DNA from: Mangrovimicrobium sp048323675 | GTDB lineage: Bacteria > Pseudomonadota > Gammaproteobacteria > Pseudomonadales > Halieaceae | DNA length: 64,000 nucleotides | NCBI RefSeq assembly: GCF_048323675.1 | Contig: NZ_JBLWFK010000005.1 | Coordinates: 62,001-126,000 of the forward strand | Reading direction: 5' to 3' | Shown: piece after piece, positions 17,157 through 25,753 of the stretch | Layout: each line of letters starts with the position of its first letter | Position numbering within the stretch: the stretch's first letter is position 1 | The notes under the pieces: generated by a model | The model's database searches: none | The model's input: the letters and a program-made list of their open reading frames with translations, nothing else | What the model was told of the DNA's origin: nothing | Translations under genes and position numbers: made by a program

Positions 17157-17534
17157 ATGAAACTGACAACCACAGTCACTACTGACGAAGCGGCATCAGT
17201 CGCACGGGTCCTGCTCGACGGCGCCCTGAATACGGATACCGCGCCGGACTTCGAAAAGCGCCTGCAGGCGGTTACCGAGGAAGGCTGGCAGCTGACGGTG
17301 CTCGACATGCGCGACCTCGACTACATCAGCTCCGCCGGCCTGCGGGTCATTTTCAAGGCCGCCAAGCAGATCCACAGCGAGGGTCGCACCCTCGCCGCCG
17401 CCAACCGCAAACCCCACATCGACAAGGTATTCGAGATCCTGAAAGCCCTGCCCGATATGGCCGTGTTCGCCAACGACGAGGAACTGGACAGCTATCTCAC
17501 CGATATGCAGCGCAAGGTGCAGTCGGGCGAGTAG
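17157..17534 (+). CDS. STAS-domain anti-sigma factor antagonist
   Basis: 125 aa single STAS domain of the SpoIIAA/RsbV type. The phosphorylation-site motif is YISSAGLRVI (Ser58 or Ser59). It is the expected substrate of the phosphatase/kinase encoded immediately upstream, so the two form a partner-switching module comparable to the Pseudomonas HsbR-HsbA pair. No sigma factor or diguanylate cyclase lies next to it, so the output is not visible. The ATG at 17157 starts the domain; upstream in-frame codons lie inside the previous gene. Confidence 0.9.
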   Translation: MKLTTTVTTDEAASVARVLLDGALNTDTAPDFEKRLQAVTEEGWQLTVLDMRDLDYISSAGLRVIFKAAKQIHSEGRTLAAANRKPHIDKVFEILKALPDMAVFANDEELDSYLTDMQRKVQSGE

Positions 17535-17571
17535 CTCCGGCCCAGACTGGCCGCGTCCGCCGCCACCGAGC

Positions 17572-18081
17572 GTGACACCGTCATCCCGCGGCCGGGCCCG
17601 CTGCGACGGCGCCATCGCGGCATCCGGCGCCGCCTTTTCCCGCTGCCGGCACTATCGCTACGCCCTGTGGCGGACCTGGGACGCGCGCCGCCCCTACGCG
17701 ATGATCATCGGTCTCAATCCGTCCACCGCGGACGCTACCCACAACGACCCGACTGTCACCCGCTGTATCGGCTTTGCCCGCGACTGGGGCTACGGCGGGC
17801 TGTACGTATTGAACCTCTTCGCCTTCCGCGCCACCCTGCCCGCGGACCTCAAGCGCGAACCCCGACCGGTCGGGCCGGCCAACACCCGCTGGCTGAAAAA
17901 AATCGGCCGGGATGCCGGCATCGTGGTCGCCGCCTGGGGCAACGATGGACAACACCTGAACCGCGCCAGCGCGGTTCGGGCATTGTTTCCGGACCTCTAC
18001 TGCATAAAAATGAACAGGTCCGGCGAGCCGGCGCACCCGCTCTACCTCCAGCGGGGATTGCCGCCGCAGCCGATCAGCTAA
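17572..18081 (+). CDS. DUF1643 family protein
   Basis: 169 aa with a GTG start. It shows the DUF1643 pattern: YALWRTWD, then IIGLNPSTADATHNDPTVTR, CIGFARDWGYGGLYVLNLFAFRAT, and a C-terminal half with VAAWGNDGQ. The family's biochemical role is unknown; it occurs as a stand-alone protein in many bacteria and phages. The first 22 residues are basic and poorly conserved in type, so the start could lie slightly downstream. It follows the STAS gene by 37 bases and precedes a ytfJ-like gene by 21. Confidence 0.85.
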   Translation: MTPSSRGRARCDGAIAASGAAFSRCRHYRYALWRTWDARRPYAMIIGLNPSTADATHNDPTVTRCIGFARDWGYGGLYVLNLFAFRATLPADLKREPRPVGPANTRWLKKIGRDAGIVVAAWGNDGQHLNRASAVRALFPDLYCIKMNRSGEPAHPLYLQRGLPPQPIS

Positions 18082-18102
18082 AAACAAGACAAGGACTACA
18101 TC

Positions 18103-18663
18103 ATGATACGGACCATCACCAGCCTCCTGCTTGCAGCCGTACTTGCCGCCGCCAGCCATGCCGCCACTCCCGTCCCACAGCAGCCGCTGCCGCCGGTCAA
18201 TATCGACGACCTCGGCGAGTGTGTCGGGGCGGAGGGCGATACCAGCTTTGTTCCCTGGAGCAGTGATTCCCTGGCGGGCAAGGTGCAGGTGGTCGAACAC
18301 ACCGCGGCGCGCGCCGGCGTGGAGAAGCTCAACAGCGCGTTTTACTCGGCGCTGGCAGCGGCCGGCCTGCCCGGTGACAAATTCGGCATCACCAAGATCG
18401 TCAATTCCGATGACGCGATGTGGGGAACGTCCAGCCTGGTCGCCGGTGAAGTCGCCAAAAACAAGCTCGCCACGCCAGACATCGCCTTCGTGGTCGATGC
18501 CGAGGGCACAGCCCGCCAGCGCTGGGACCTCGAGGAAAAAACCGCGGCCCTGATCATCCTCGACAATGCGGGACAGGTGGTTTACTTCAAGCAGGGGGGC
18601 ACCTCGGCGGAGGATGCGGCAACGGCGCTCAAGCTGCTCGAATCCCTGGTAATCGCCGAGTAA
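18103..18663 (+). CDS. YtfJ-family periplasmic protein
   Basis: 186 aa. A signal peptide (about 1-20) is followed by a thioredoxin-like fold of the YtfJ family. Matches to E. coli YtfJ as I recall it include GKVQVVEHTAARAG, TKIVNSDDAMWGTS, AFVVDAEGTARQRWDLEEK and LIILDNAGQVVYFKQG. No CxxC redox pair is present, so it is probably not a disulfide enzyme. Function unknown. It is the last gene of the rightward run and is followed by a strong hairpin. Confidence 0.85.
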   Translation: MIRTITSLLLAAVLAAASHAATPVPQQPLPPVNIDDLGECVGAEGDTSFVPWSSDSLAGKVQVVEHTAARAGVEKLNSAFYSALAAAGLPGDKFGITKIVNSDDAMWGTSSLVAGEVAKNKLATPDIAFVVDAEGTARQRWDLEEKTAALIILDNAGQVVYFKQGGTSAEDAATALKLLESLVIAE

Positions 18664-18676
18664 GTGCTGGCAGCGG

Positions 18677-18699
18677 GGCCCGGCTCAACCAGCCGGGCC
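18677..18699. terminator. Hairpin between convergent genes
   Basis: GGCCCGGCT/AGCCGGGCC, 9 bp with a 5-nt loop, between the stop of the ytfJ-like gene and the stop of the convergent amidotransferase gene. No T-run on either side, so it may act in both directions but weakly. Confidence 0.45.
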
Positions 18700-18704
18700 G
18701 CAAT

Positions 18705-19406
18705 TCAGGATTTGAGGAAGTTCAGGATCCAGCGCCCCACCCGCTCGCCCTCGGGCTCGCCCTCAACCGAGGCGACGCCCGCTGAATAGACGGGTTCGCC
18801 GAGGGTCTCGCGGCGAAAATCCATGATGGCCCGGGAATAGCCGGGCACGAATTCGGGGTGGCCCTGGAAGGTGAGGATGTGATCGCCGACCTGTACCACG
18901 GCGTTTTCGCAGAATTCGGAACCGGCCAGCACGCTGGCGCCCGCGGCGTTCTCCACCACCTGGTCCTGGTGGCTGACCAGGATATCGAAGGCTGCGTTGC
19001 CGCCGTCGTGCCAGTCCGGCTGGCGGGTGAACTCATGGGTGTGCAGTCCCACGCCCCAGCCCTTGGGCGATTTCTCGGTCCTGCCGCCGAGCGCCTGCGC
19101 CACCAGCTGGTGACCGAAGCAGATACCCACCAGTTTTTTCCTGCGCGCGTCCAACTCGCGGACAAACTCCATCAGGCGCGCTATCCACGGCTGGTCCTCG
19201 TAGACGGAGGACTTGCTGCCGGTGATCAGGTAGGCATCCACCTCGTCGATGTCCTCGGGGTATTCACCCTGCTCCACGTCGTAGACGGCAAATTCGAGGT
19301 CCGGATCCAGCCGTCCCAGCAGGGCGATGAACATATCGGGGTATTCGCCGTACTCGGGCACCCACTCGGGGCGCACTGCGTCGGTCTTGAGGATGCCTAG
19401 CTTCAT
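18705..19406 (-). CDS. Class I glutamine amidotransferase-like protein
   Basis: 233 aa single-domain GATase1 protein. The catalytic triad can be placed: Cys96 in the nucleophile elbow GICFGHQ, and His183 with Glu185 in QGHPEF. Stand-alone members of this family are commonly annotated as GMP synthase-like or gamma-glutamyl hydrolases; some act on polyamine or peptide gamma-glutamyl conjugates. Nothing nearby names the substrate. It is a single-gene leftward unit. Confidence 0.88.
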   Translation of the reverse strand: MKLGILKTDAVRPEWVPEYGEYPDMFIALLGRLDPDLEFAVYDVEQGEYPEDIDEVDAYLITGSKSSVYEDQPWIARLMEFVRELDARRKKLVGICFGHQLVAQALGGRTEKSPKGWGVGLHTHEFTRQPDWHDGGNAAFDILVSHQDQVVENAAGASVLAGSEFCENAVVQVGDHILTFQGHPEFVPGYSRAIMDFRRETLGEPVYSAGVASVEGEPEGERVGRWILNFLKS

Positions 19407-19649
19407 TTGCGGGTTTCACCTACGGGGGATCATGGGTAATTCGGCCCATATTAGGGACTGGGTTTGTGGGCTGTCCATACCACTTTGAGGCAGTGTTCTG
19501 TGTTTGAACCGGAACCCTGACACCGCACCCGTAACCGGTCGCAGGCGCTCACTTGGGCAGAAGCCCACGGCAGAATGAACCCTCCCATGTCACGGAAAAT
19601 ACACACCTTTGTCATGGAATTGCCATGCCGCTGGCGCAGCATTGGCAGT

Positions 19650-20180
19650 ATGGAAATATTGGGGTCACTGCAGAGATTTGAAGCGCGCCTGTTCGAACGC
19701 CTCTTCCGGCAGACCGAGCGGCGGATGGTGATCCCCCTTGCCCGCGCGATTTCCCGCTCCGGCGACGGCTATGTGCATGTCCTGGTGCCGCTGCTGGTGC
19801 TGAGCCTCGACCCGGAGAGCGTCCCCGACCTGATCGCACTGCTGGCGCTGTCGCTGGCGGTGGAGCGCAGTCTGTACTGGCTGGTGAAAAACAGCCTGCG
19901 CCGGCCCCGGCCGCAGGAATCGGTGCCCGGTTTCCGCAGCCTGATCACTGCTAGCGACCAGTTCAGTTTTCCCTCCGGACACAGTTCCGGGGCTTTCCTG
20001 CTGGCCGCGGTGCTGCTGCTGATCTACGGCGGCGCGGCGGCTCCGATGTTTCTCTGGGCGGGCGCGGTGGCGCTCTCGCGCATCCTGCTGGGGGTGCACT
20101 TCCCCGGCGATACCCTGGCCGGCGCCCTGATGGGCAGCGGCATCGCCCTGATCACTGCGGCACAACTGGGTCTTTATTGA
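19650..20180 (+). CDS. PAP2-family phosphatase (membrane)
   Basis: 176 aa membrane protein with the three type-2 phosphatidic acid phosphatase motifs: KNSLRRPRP (KX6RP), FPSGHSSG (PSGH) and SRILLGVHFPGD (SRX5HX3D). It removes phosphate from a lipid phosphate such as phosphatidate or undecaprenyl pyrophosphate at the outer face of the inner membrane. The ATG at 19650 was chosen because earlier in-frame codons add a polar extension not usual for the family. It is followed after one base by a glycosyltransferase gene, so a shared lipid or glycan pathway is likely. Confidence 0.88.
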   Translation: MEILGSLQRFEARLFERLFRQTERRMVIPLARAISRSGDGYVHVLVPLLVLSLDPESVPDLIALLALSLAVERSLYWLVKNSLRRPRPQESVPGFRSLITASDQFSFPSGHSSGAFLLAAVLLLIYGGAAAPMFLWAGAVALSRILLGVHFPGDTLAGALMGSGIALITAAQLGLY

Positions 20181-20181
20181 A

Positions 20182-21270
20182 GTGAAAATTCTCTATGCGG
20201 TACAGGGCACCGGGCAGGGTCACATCAGCCGGGCGCGGGCCATGGCGGAGGCGCTGCGCGAGTGGCCGGTCGAGGTCACCTGGCTGTTCAGCGGCCGCCC
20301 CCGGGAAGCGCTGTTCGATATGGAGCCCTTCGGTCATTTTGCCTACCGGCAGGGGCTCTCCTTTACCACCCGTGCCGGCAGGCTGCGTTACCGCGCAACA
20401 CTGCGCGATAACCGCTTGCGCCAGTTTGTGCGCGATACCCGCGAACTCGACCTGCGCCCCTACGACCTGCTGGTCTGCGACTACGAACCGGTGCTGGCCC
20501 ACGCGGCGCGGCGCCAGGGGCGCAGTCTCGTCGGTATCGGCCACCAGTATGCTTTCGGCCCGCACACCCCAAGGGCCGGGGAGAGCTGGCTGCAGGAACA
20601 GATCCTGGCGCGCTTCGCGCCGGTGAATGTTCCCATGGGCCTGCACTGGCACCCCTACGCGGACAATGTCCTGCCGCCTATTCTCGACCTGCCCGACCTG
20701 CCGGTCAGCCGCGGCGAGCACCTGCTGGTCTACCTCCCCTTCGAGGACCAGGATGCGGTTACCGCCATCCTGCGCACCTTCCCGCGGCGCAGGTTCGTGC
20801 AGTACGCGCCGGGACTGCGCGACGAGGAGTGCGGCAACGTCGCGCGCCGCAGGGCGGATTTCAAGGGATTCAAGCTCACCCTGGCCTCCTGCGAGGGGGT
20901 GATCTGCAACAGCGGCTTCGAACTGATCAGCGAGTGCCTGCAGTGGCGCAAACCGGTGCTGACCAAACCCCTGCACGGACAGATGGAACAGCACTCCAAC
21001 GCCATGGCGCTGGAACAGCTGGGCTATGCCAGCGTCACCCAGGTCTTCGATGCCCCGGCCCTCGCCGACTGGCTGGCCGACCGCCACCGCACTGCGGATA
21101 TCCAGTTTCCCGCGGTGGCGCCCGCCCTCGCCCGCTGGCTGGCCAATGGCTGCGCCGAATCACCGGCGGCACTGGCGAGGACGCTGTGGCGCAGCGCGCC
21201 GAGCCAGCGCATCCCCGCGCCGCGGCCGACCTCGGGTCGCGACCTGCCGGCGGTGGCCTGGGGGCGTTAG
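20182..21270 (+). CDS. MJ1255/VC2487-type glycosyltransferase
   Basis: 362 aa with a GTG start. The N-terminus KILYAVQGTGQGHISRARAM is the GT-B donor loop of the MJ1255/VC2487 glycosyltransferase group. The C-terminal half holds the nucleotide-sugar site pattern (ICNSGFELISECLQWRKPVL, then LHGQMEQHSNAMALEQLGYA). Sugar and acceptor are unknown. It begins one base after the PAP2 phosphatase stop; this pairing suggests the product of the phosphatase is a lipid acceptor or recycled carrier. Confidence 0.85.
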   Translation: MKILYAVQGTGQGHISRARAMAEALREWPVEVTWLFSGRPREALFDMEPFGHFAYRQGLSFTTRAGRLRYRATLRDNRLRQFVRDTRELDLRPYDLLVCDYEPVLAHAARRQGRSLVGIGHQYAFGPHTPRAGESWLQEQILARFAPVNVPMGLHWHPYADNVLPPILDLPDLPVSRGEHLLVYLPFEDQDAVTAILRTFPRRRFVQYAPGLRDEECGNVARRRADFKGFKLTLASCEGVICNSGFELISECLQWRKPVLTKPLHGQMEQHSNAMALEQLGYASVTQVFDAPALADWLADRHRTADIQFPAVAPALARWLANGCAESPAALARTLWRSAPSQRIPAPRPTSGRDLPAVAWGR

Positions 21271-21334
21271 GCGGCGCAGTTTCGACGACCCCGGTTCTGG
21301 GTTAATGTGTGCCCTGATTTCCAGGGAACCCACC

Positions 21335-23536
21335 GTGCACTATAAAAATCTCCTGAGCGCCCTCCTGCTCTCTCTGTTCACCGCCAGCCTGGCCGCCGCC
21401 GGCGATTTCGTCGGCTCGGAGACCTGCACCGGCTGTCACGCCGAACAACACACCCTGTGGACTGGCTCCGACCACGACCTCGCCATGCAGGAGGCCACCG
21501 CGGAAACCGTGCTCGGGGATTTCGACGACGCGACGTTCAGCTACAACGGTATCACCAGCCGTTTTTTCCGCAGCGGCGACAAGTTCATGGTGCGCACCGA
21601 TGGTGAAGACGGCAAGCTGCAGGACTTCGAGGTCGCCTACGTATTCGGCCACTACCCGCTGCAGCAGTACCTGCTGCCGCTGTCGCGCGGTCGCCTGCAG
21701 GCACTGTCCATTGCCTGGGACTCGCGGCCCGCAGCGGAGGGTGGCCAGCGCTGGTACCACCTGTACCCCGACGAGACCATCGACGCCAGCGACCCGCTGC
21801 ACTGGACCGGCCCCTACCAGAACTGGAACACCCGCTGCGCCGAGTGCCACAGCACCGACCTGCAGAAGAACTACGACCTGGCCAGCCGCAGCTTTACCAC
21901 CCGCTACGAGGAGATCGATGTCGCCTGCGAGGCCTGTCACGGCCCGGGCCGGAAGCACCTTGCGCTGGCCGCGCAGGACGCCCTGGCGGGCGTCGCGGAC
22001 GGCGGCTTTGCCGTCCACCTGAAGCAGCGCGGCGAGTGGCATTTCCCGGAAGATGGCGCGATCGCCCAACGCACGGCGCCGCTGGAATCCCGTGCCCAGG
22101 TCGACGCCTGTGGTCGCTGCCACAGCCGCCGCGGCACCCTCGGGGACTATCACTACGGCGCCGACCTGCTCGACACCCACCGGCTGGCACTGCCGGTCCC
22201 GCCGCTTTACTACGTCGACGGCCAGGTGCTCGACGAGGACTACGTCTACGGCTCCTTCGCCCAGAGCAAAATGCACCAGGCCGGCGTGGTCTGCAGCAAC
22301 TGCCACGAACCGCACAGCGGCCAGCTGCGCGCGCCGGGCAACGCGGTCTGCGCCCAGTGCCACAAGCCCGCGGTGTACGACACCCCCGAACACCACTTCC
22401 ACGCGGCGGGCAGTACCGGCGCCGAATGCGCCAACTGCCACATGCCCGAAACCACCTACATGGGCGTGGACCCACGCCGCGACCACAGCCTGCGGGTACC
22501 GCGGCCGGACCTGTCGCTGGTGCTGGGCGTACCCAACGCCTGCAACCAGTGCCACCTCGACCGGGACCCGGACTGGGCGCTGGCTGCGCTGCGCGACAAG
22601 GGCGTGGTCTTCCGCGACACCGCGCGGCACCCGGCGCGCGCCTTCGCCCAGCTCGCCGCCGGCGATGGCCGCGCGCTGCCGGTGCTGGCGAGTATCGCCA
22701 TGGACAGCAGCGCGGCGCCAATCTGGCGCGCCAGCGCCATGGAGGCCCTCGGTGAAGTGGGCGGCCGCGAGGCGATGCAGAGCATGTCCCAGCTGCTCTA
22801 CAGCGACGACAGCATCATCCGCGCCAGCACCGTGCGCAGCATCCAGTTCCTCAACCTGCAGCAACAGCTGCAACTGCTGACGCCGCTGCTGGAGGACCCG
22901 GTGCTGACGGTGCGCATGGACATCGCCAGCAACCTCGCCGCGGTGCCGCTGGAACAACTGCCCGCAGAGCAGGGACAGAAGCTGCGCAAACTGTTTACGG
23001 AATATGAAAGCGTACTGAAGAAGGACGCCGACATGCCCTCGAACCTGATGCAGCTCGGCGTGTTCTACGCCAGCCGCGGGCAGGCAAAAGAGGCGGAAAA
23101 CATGTACCGCGCAGCACTGGAGCTGAACCCGCAGATGATCGGCGCCTACCTCAACCTGGCGGACCTCGAGCGCGCCCGGGGGCAGGACGACGCGGCGCGG
23201 CTACTCCTGCTCGACGCGCTGGCCATCACCCCGGACAACGGCAGTGTGCTGCATTCGCTGGGCCTGCTGGAAACCCGCGCCGGCGACCGCGCGGCGGCGC
23301 TGGACTACCTGGGCCGGGCAGCCGCGCTGGAGACCACCGGCATGCGCCACCGCTTTGTCTACGCGATTGCCCTGCACGATCTCGGCGAGCCGCGCAAGGC
23401 GATTGCCGAACTGGAAAAGCTGCTCAAGCAGTTCCCGGGCAACGCGCAGTTGATCCAGGTCCTCGCCGCCTACAGTGAGGAGATTGGCGACAGCGAGCGG
23501 GCCCGGCGCTACCAGCAGATGTCCGGGGTACGCTAA
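21335..23536 (+). CDS. Octaheme c-type cytochrome with HEAT-like and TPR repeats
   Basis: 733 aa, probable GTG start with AGGGA 8 bases upstream (an ATG at 21305 is possible). A signal peptide (about 1-21) precedes a cytochrome region with eight CXXCH heme sites: CTGCH, CAECH, CEACH, CGRCH, CSNCH, CAQCH, CANCH and CNQCH. Residues 400-530 resemble HEAT-like helices and 560-730 hold several TPRs (AYLNLADLERARGQDDAARL, LHSLGLLETRAGDRAAALDY). It should be a periplasmic or extracellular redox protein of the DmsE/cytochrome c554-like type. The partner and acceptor are not visible in the window. The TPRs suggest assembly into a larger complex. Confidence 0.88.
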   Translation: MHYKNLLSALLLSLFTASLAAAGDFVGSETCTGCHAEQHTLWTGSDHDLAMQEATAETVLGDFDDATFSYNGITSRFFRSGDKFMVRTDGEDGKLQDFEVAYVFGHYPLQQYLLPLSRGRLQALSIAWDSRPAAEGGQRWYHLYPDETIDASDPLHWTGPYQNWNTRCAECHSTDLQKNYDLASRSFTTRYEEIDVACEACHGPGRKHLALAAQDALAGVADGGFAVHLKQRGEWHFPEDGAIAQRTAPLESRAQVDACGRCHSRRGTLGDYHYGADLLDTHRLALPVPPLYYVDGQVLDEDYVYGSFAQSKMHQAGVVCSNCHEPHSGQLRAPGNAVCAQCHKPAVYDTPEHHFHAAGSTGAECANCHMPETTYMGVDPRRDHSLRVPRPDLSLVLGVPNACNQCHLDRDPDWALAALRDKGVVFRDTARHPARAFAQLAAGDGRALPVLASIAMDSSAAPIWRASAMEALGEVGGREAMQSMSQLLYSDDSIIRASTVRSIQFLNLQQQLQLLTPLLEDPVLTVRMDIASNLAAVPLEQLPAEQGQKLRKLFTEYESVLKKDADMPSNLMQLGVFYASRGQAKEAENMYRAALELNPQMIGAYLNLADLERARGQDDAARLLLLDALAITPDNGSVLHSLGLLETRAGDRAAALDYLGRAAALETTGMRHRFVYAIALHDLGEPRKAIAELEKLLKQFPGNAQLIQVLAAYSEEIGDSERARRYQQMSGVR

Positions 23537-23549
23537 GGGCGCACCAGGG

Positions 23550-24509
23550 CTAGCCGCCCGCTTGCTCCCGCAGGCGCTGGTCGCGGGCGAACCACTGGTC
23601 CAGCGCGGCGTAGTACAACTCCCTGAGGTCCGCGGCCTCATTGGCCAGCTGGTGCCCCGCTGCCGGCAGGTAGAATACCTCGCTGCCGGCAAACAGCCTG
23701 AGCAGGCGGGGAATGTTGTAGCGCCAGTCCACGGTGCCGTCCTCGCGGCCCTGCACCAGCAACAGCGGCCCGGCGCCGAGGTCGCCCCCGGGGAGTCGCT
23801 GGAGCCAGCGCTGCAGCGCGGCGATCCAGCGCAGCGGCACGCGCTGGCACTGCAGCGGGTCGCGGCGGATGAAGGCCAGGAAATCCTCGTCGGAGGAGTT
23901 GCGGTTGAACTTGCGGGCCAGGCTGTCGGTAAACGGGCTCAGCATGTGATAGCCCAGCTGCACCAGTCGCCAGCGCGCCGGGCGCACCAGCGGCGCGAGG
24001 TAGGCTGTGCGGGCAAAGGGCCAGTACTGCTGGCGCGCGCACTCGGTGAGCACCGCACACCCGGTGCTCTGGCCGAGCGCATACAGCGGCTGCGCGTCTG
24101 CCAGCCCGGCGGCGGCCAGTGCATCGCGCAGGGCCTGCGCATAATCGCCAAAATCATCGATCACCGCGGGCTCGCCCGAGGACAGGCCGTGTCCCGGCAG
24201 GTCGAATATAAGAACGTTGTAGCCGCGCGACAGGCCGTAGGCGATCAGCTTGCCGTAGAGCCCGCAGTGATCGTAGTAGCCGTGCACCAGCAGCAGGCTG
24301 GCGCGCGCCGCCGGTTGCAGCCAGCGGTGCAACATGATCCGGAAGGGGCCGGAGTCGACCAGGCCCGCGCGGTAGGAAGCTTCGGGGAAATGGGCGCTGA
24401 ACTCGATGCCGTAGAACCGGCAGAATTCCAGTAAAGCCGCACCGGGGTGGGCCCCATCGCTGAAGGTTGGCAGCTGCTTGCGCAGGTCGGCGAGGTCAGC
24501 GGGGCTCAT
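23550..24509 (-). CDS. Alpha/beta hydrolase (monoacylglycerol lipase-like)
   Basis: 319 aa serine hydrolase of the Hydrolase_4/S33-like group. An oxyanion region LLLVHGYYDHCGLY, the nucleophile elbow GQSTG (Ser in YALGQSTGCAVL), an acid in QGREDGTVDW and a His in PAAGHQL complete a Ser-Asp-His triad. Substrates of the group are monoacylglycerols, lysophospholipids or peptides. No lipid genes are adjacent. It converges with the octaheme gene. Confidence 0.85.
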   Translation of the reverse strand: MSPADLADLRKQLPTFSDGAHPGAALLEFCRFYGIEFSAHFPEASYRAGLVDSGPFRIMLHRWLQPAARASLLLVHGYYDHCGLYGKLIAYGLSRGYNVLIFDLPGHGLSSGEPAVIDDFGDYAQALRDALAAAGLADAQPLYALGQSTGCAVLTECARQQYWPFARTAYLAPLVRPARWRLVQLGYHMLSPFTDSLARKFNRNSSDEDFLAFIRRDPLQCQRVPLRWIAALQRWLQRLPGGDLGAGPLLLVQGREDGTVDWRYNIPRLLRLFAGSEVFYLPAAGHQLANEAADLRELYYAALDQWFARDQRLREQAGG

Positions 24510-24663
24510 GCGGGGCTACTCCATTGCTCCGTGGCGCGGGTGGATTACAGTTGCGGGTTTCCCGACTTGCCGGGAAGCGACGCGCCCCGCCCGCACCCGG
24601 GCGAGGGCTCTCCTGAGTTGCGGCCGGGAATTCCCGATGGTCACCCGGCCGCCGGCAGCACCT

Positions 24664-25728
24664 TCAATTGACCTTGGGCTGCAATTCCCCGGCGTCGTAG
24701 CGCCGCTGCATTTTTTCCAGCGACAGGACCTTGATGCGGTCCGCGTTACCGGCGGTACCGAAAGCCTCGTAGCGGGCAATACAGATGTCACGCATGGCAT
24801 CGATGGTGGTGGCGAGGAACTTGCGCGGGTCGAATTCCGCCGGGTTTTCGGCGAGGAAACGGCGCACCGCACCAGTGGAGGCCAGGCGCAGGTCGGTGTC
24901 GATATTCACCTTGCGCACCCCGTGCTTGATGCCTTCCTGGATCTGCTCGACCGGTACCCCGTAGGTCTCGGGGATATTGCCGCCGTACTGGTTGATGATC
25001 TCCAGCCACTCCTGGGGCACCGAGGAGGAACCGTGCATTACCAGGTGGGTGTCGGGGATGCGGGCGTGAATTTCCTTGATGCGGTCGATGGCGAGGATGT
25101 CGCCGGTCGGCGGGCGGCTGAACTTGTAGGCGCCGTGGCTGGTGCCGCAGGCGATTGCCAGGGCGTCCACTTCCGTCGCCTTGACGAACTGCGCCGCTTC
25201 CTCCGGGTCGGTGAGCAGCTGGTCGTGGCTCAGCTTGCCGGCGGCGCCGATGCCGTCTTCCTCGCCGGCTTCACCGGTTTCCAGTGAACCCAGGCAACCC
25301 AGCTCGCCCTCCACGGAAACGCCGCAGGCGTGGGCCATATCCACCGCGAGGCGGGTGACCGCCACGTTGTAGTCGTAGTCCATGGGCGTCTTGCCGTCGG
25401 TGCCGAGGGAGCCGTCCATCATCACCGAGGAAAAACCCAGCTGGATGGAGCGCTGGCACACCGCCGGGGAGGTGCCGTGGTCCTGGTGCACCACCACCGG
25501 GATGTGCGGGAATTCCTTCATCGCCGCTTCCATCATCGCGTGCAGGAAGGGCGCACCGGCGTATTTCCGCGCGCCGGCGCTGGCCTGCATGATCACCGGG
25601 GAATTGGTCCTGTCGGCCGCCTCCATGATGGCGCGGGTCTGTTCCAGATTGTTGACGTTGAATGCCGGCACACCGTACTGGTACTCGGCGGCGTGGTCCA
25701 GCAACTGGCGCATGCTGATAAGGGGCAT
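24664..25728 (-). CDS. fba: Class II fructose-bisphosphate aldolase (Calvin-cycle type)
   Basis: 354 aa zinc-dependent aldolase interconverting fructose-1,6-bisphosphate with dihydroxyacetone phosphate and glyceraldehyde-3-phosphate. Visible motifs: VVVHQDHGTSP with the zinc His, EGELGCLGSLETGE, ACGTSHGAYKF, VMHGSSSVPQEW and VRKVNIDTDLRLA. The length and the SMRQLLDHAAE start fit the Calvin-cycle type (CbbA/Fba) also used for glycolysis in Pseudomonas. The start was set at 25728, the codon that begins the conserved N-terminus. It ends the tkt-epd-pgk-fba operon. Confidence 0.95.
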   Translation of the reverse strand: MPLISMRQLLDHAAEYQYGVPAFNVNNLEQTRAIMEAADRTNSPVIMQASAGARKYAGAPFLHAMMEAAMKEFPHIPVVVHQDHGTSPAVCQRSIQLGFSSVMMDGSLGTDGKTPMDYDYNVAVTRLAVDMAHACGVSVEGELGCLGSLETGEAGEEDGIGAAGKLSHDQLLTDPEEAAQFVKATEVDALAIACGTSHGAYKFSRPPTGDILAIDRIKEIHARIPDTHLVMHGSSSVPQEWLEIINQYGGNIPETYGVPVEQIQEGIKHGVRKVNIDTDLRLASTGAVRRFLAENPAEFDPRKFLATTIDAMRDICIARYEAFGTAGNADRIKVLSLEKMQRRYDAGELQPKVN

Positions 25729-25753
25729 GATGTATCCTCGGGTAGTGTTCTGG

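Noticed and set aside
24620..24652. GCGGCCGGG/CCCGGCCGC inverted repeat after fba
   Set aside because: A 15-nt loop and no T-run; could be a weak hairpin but I cannot support a terminator.
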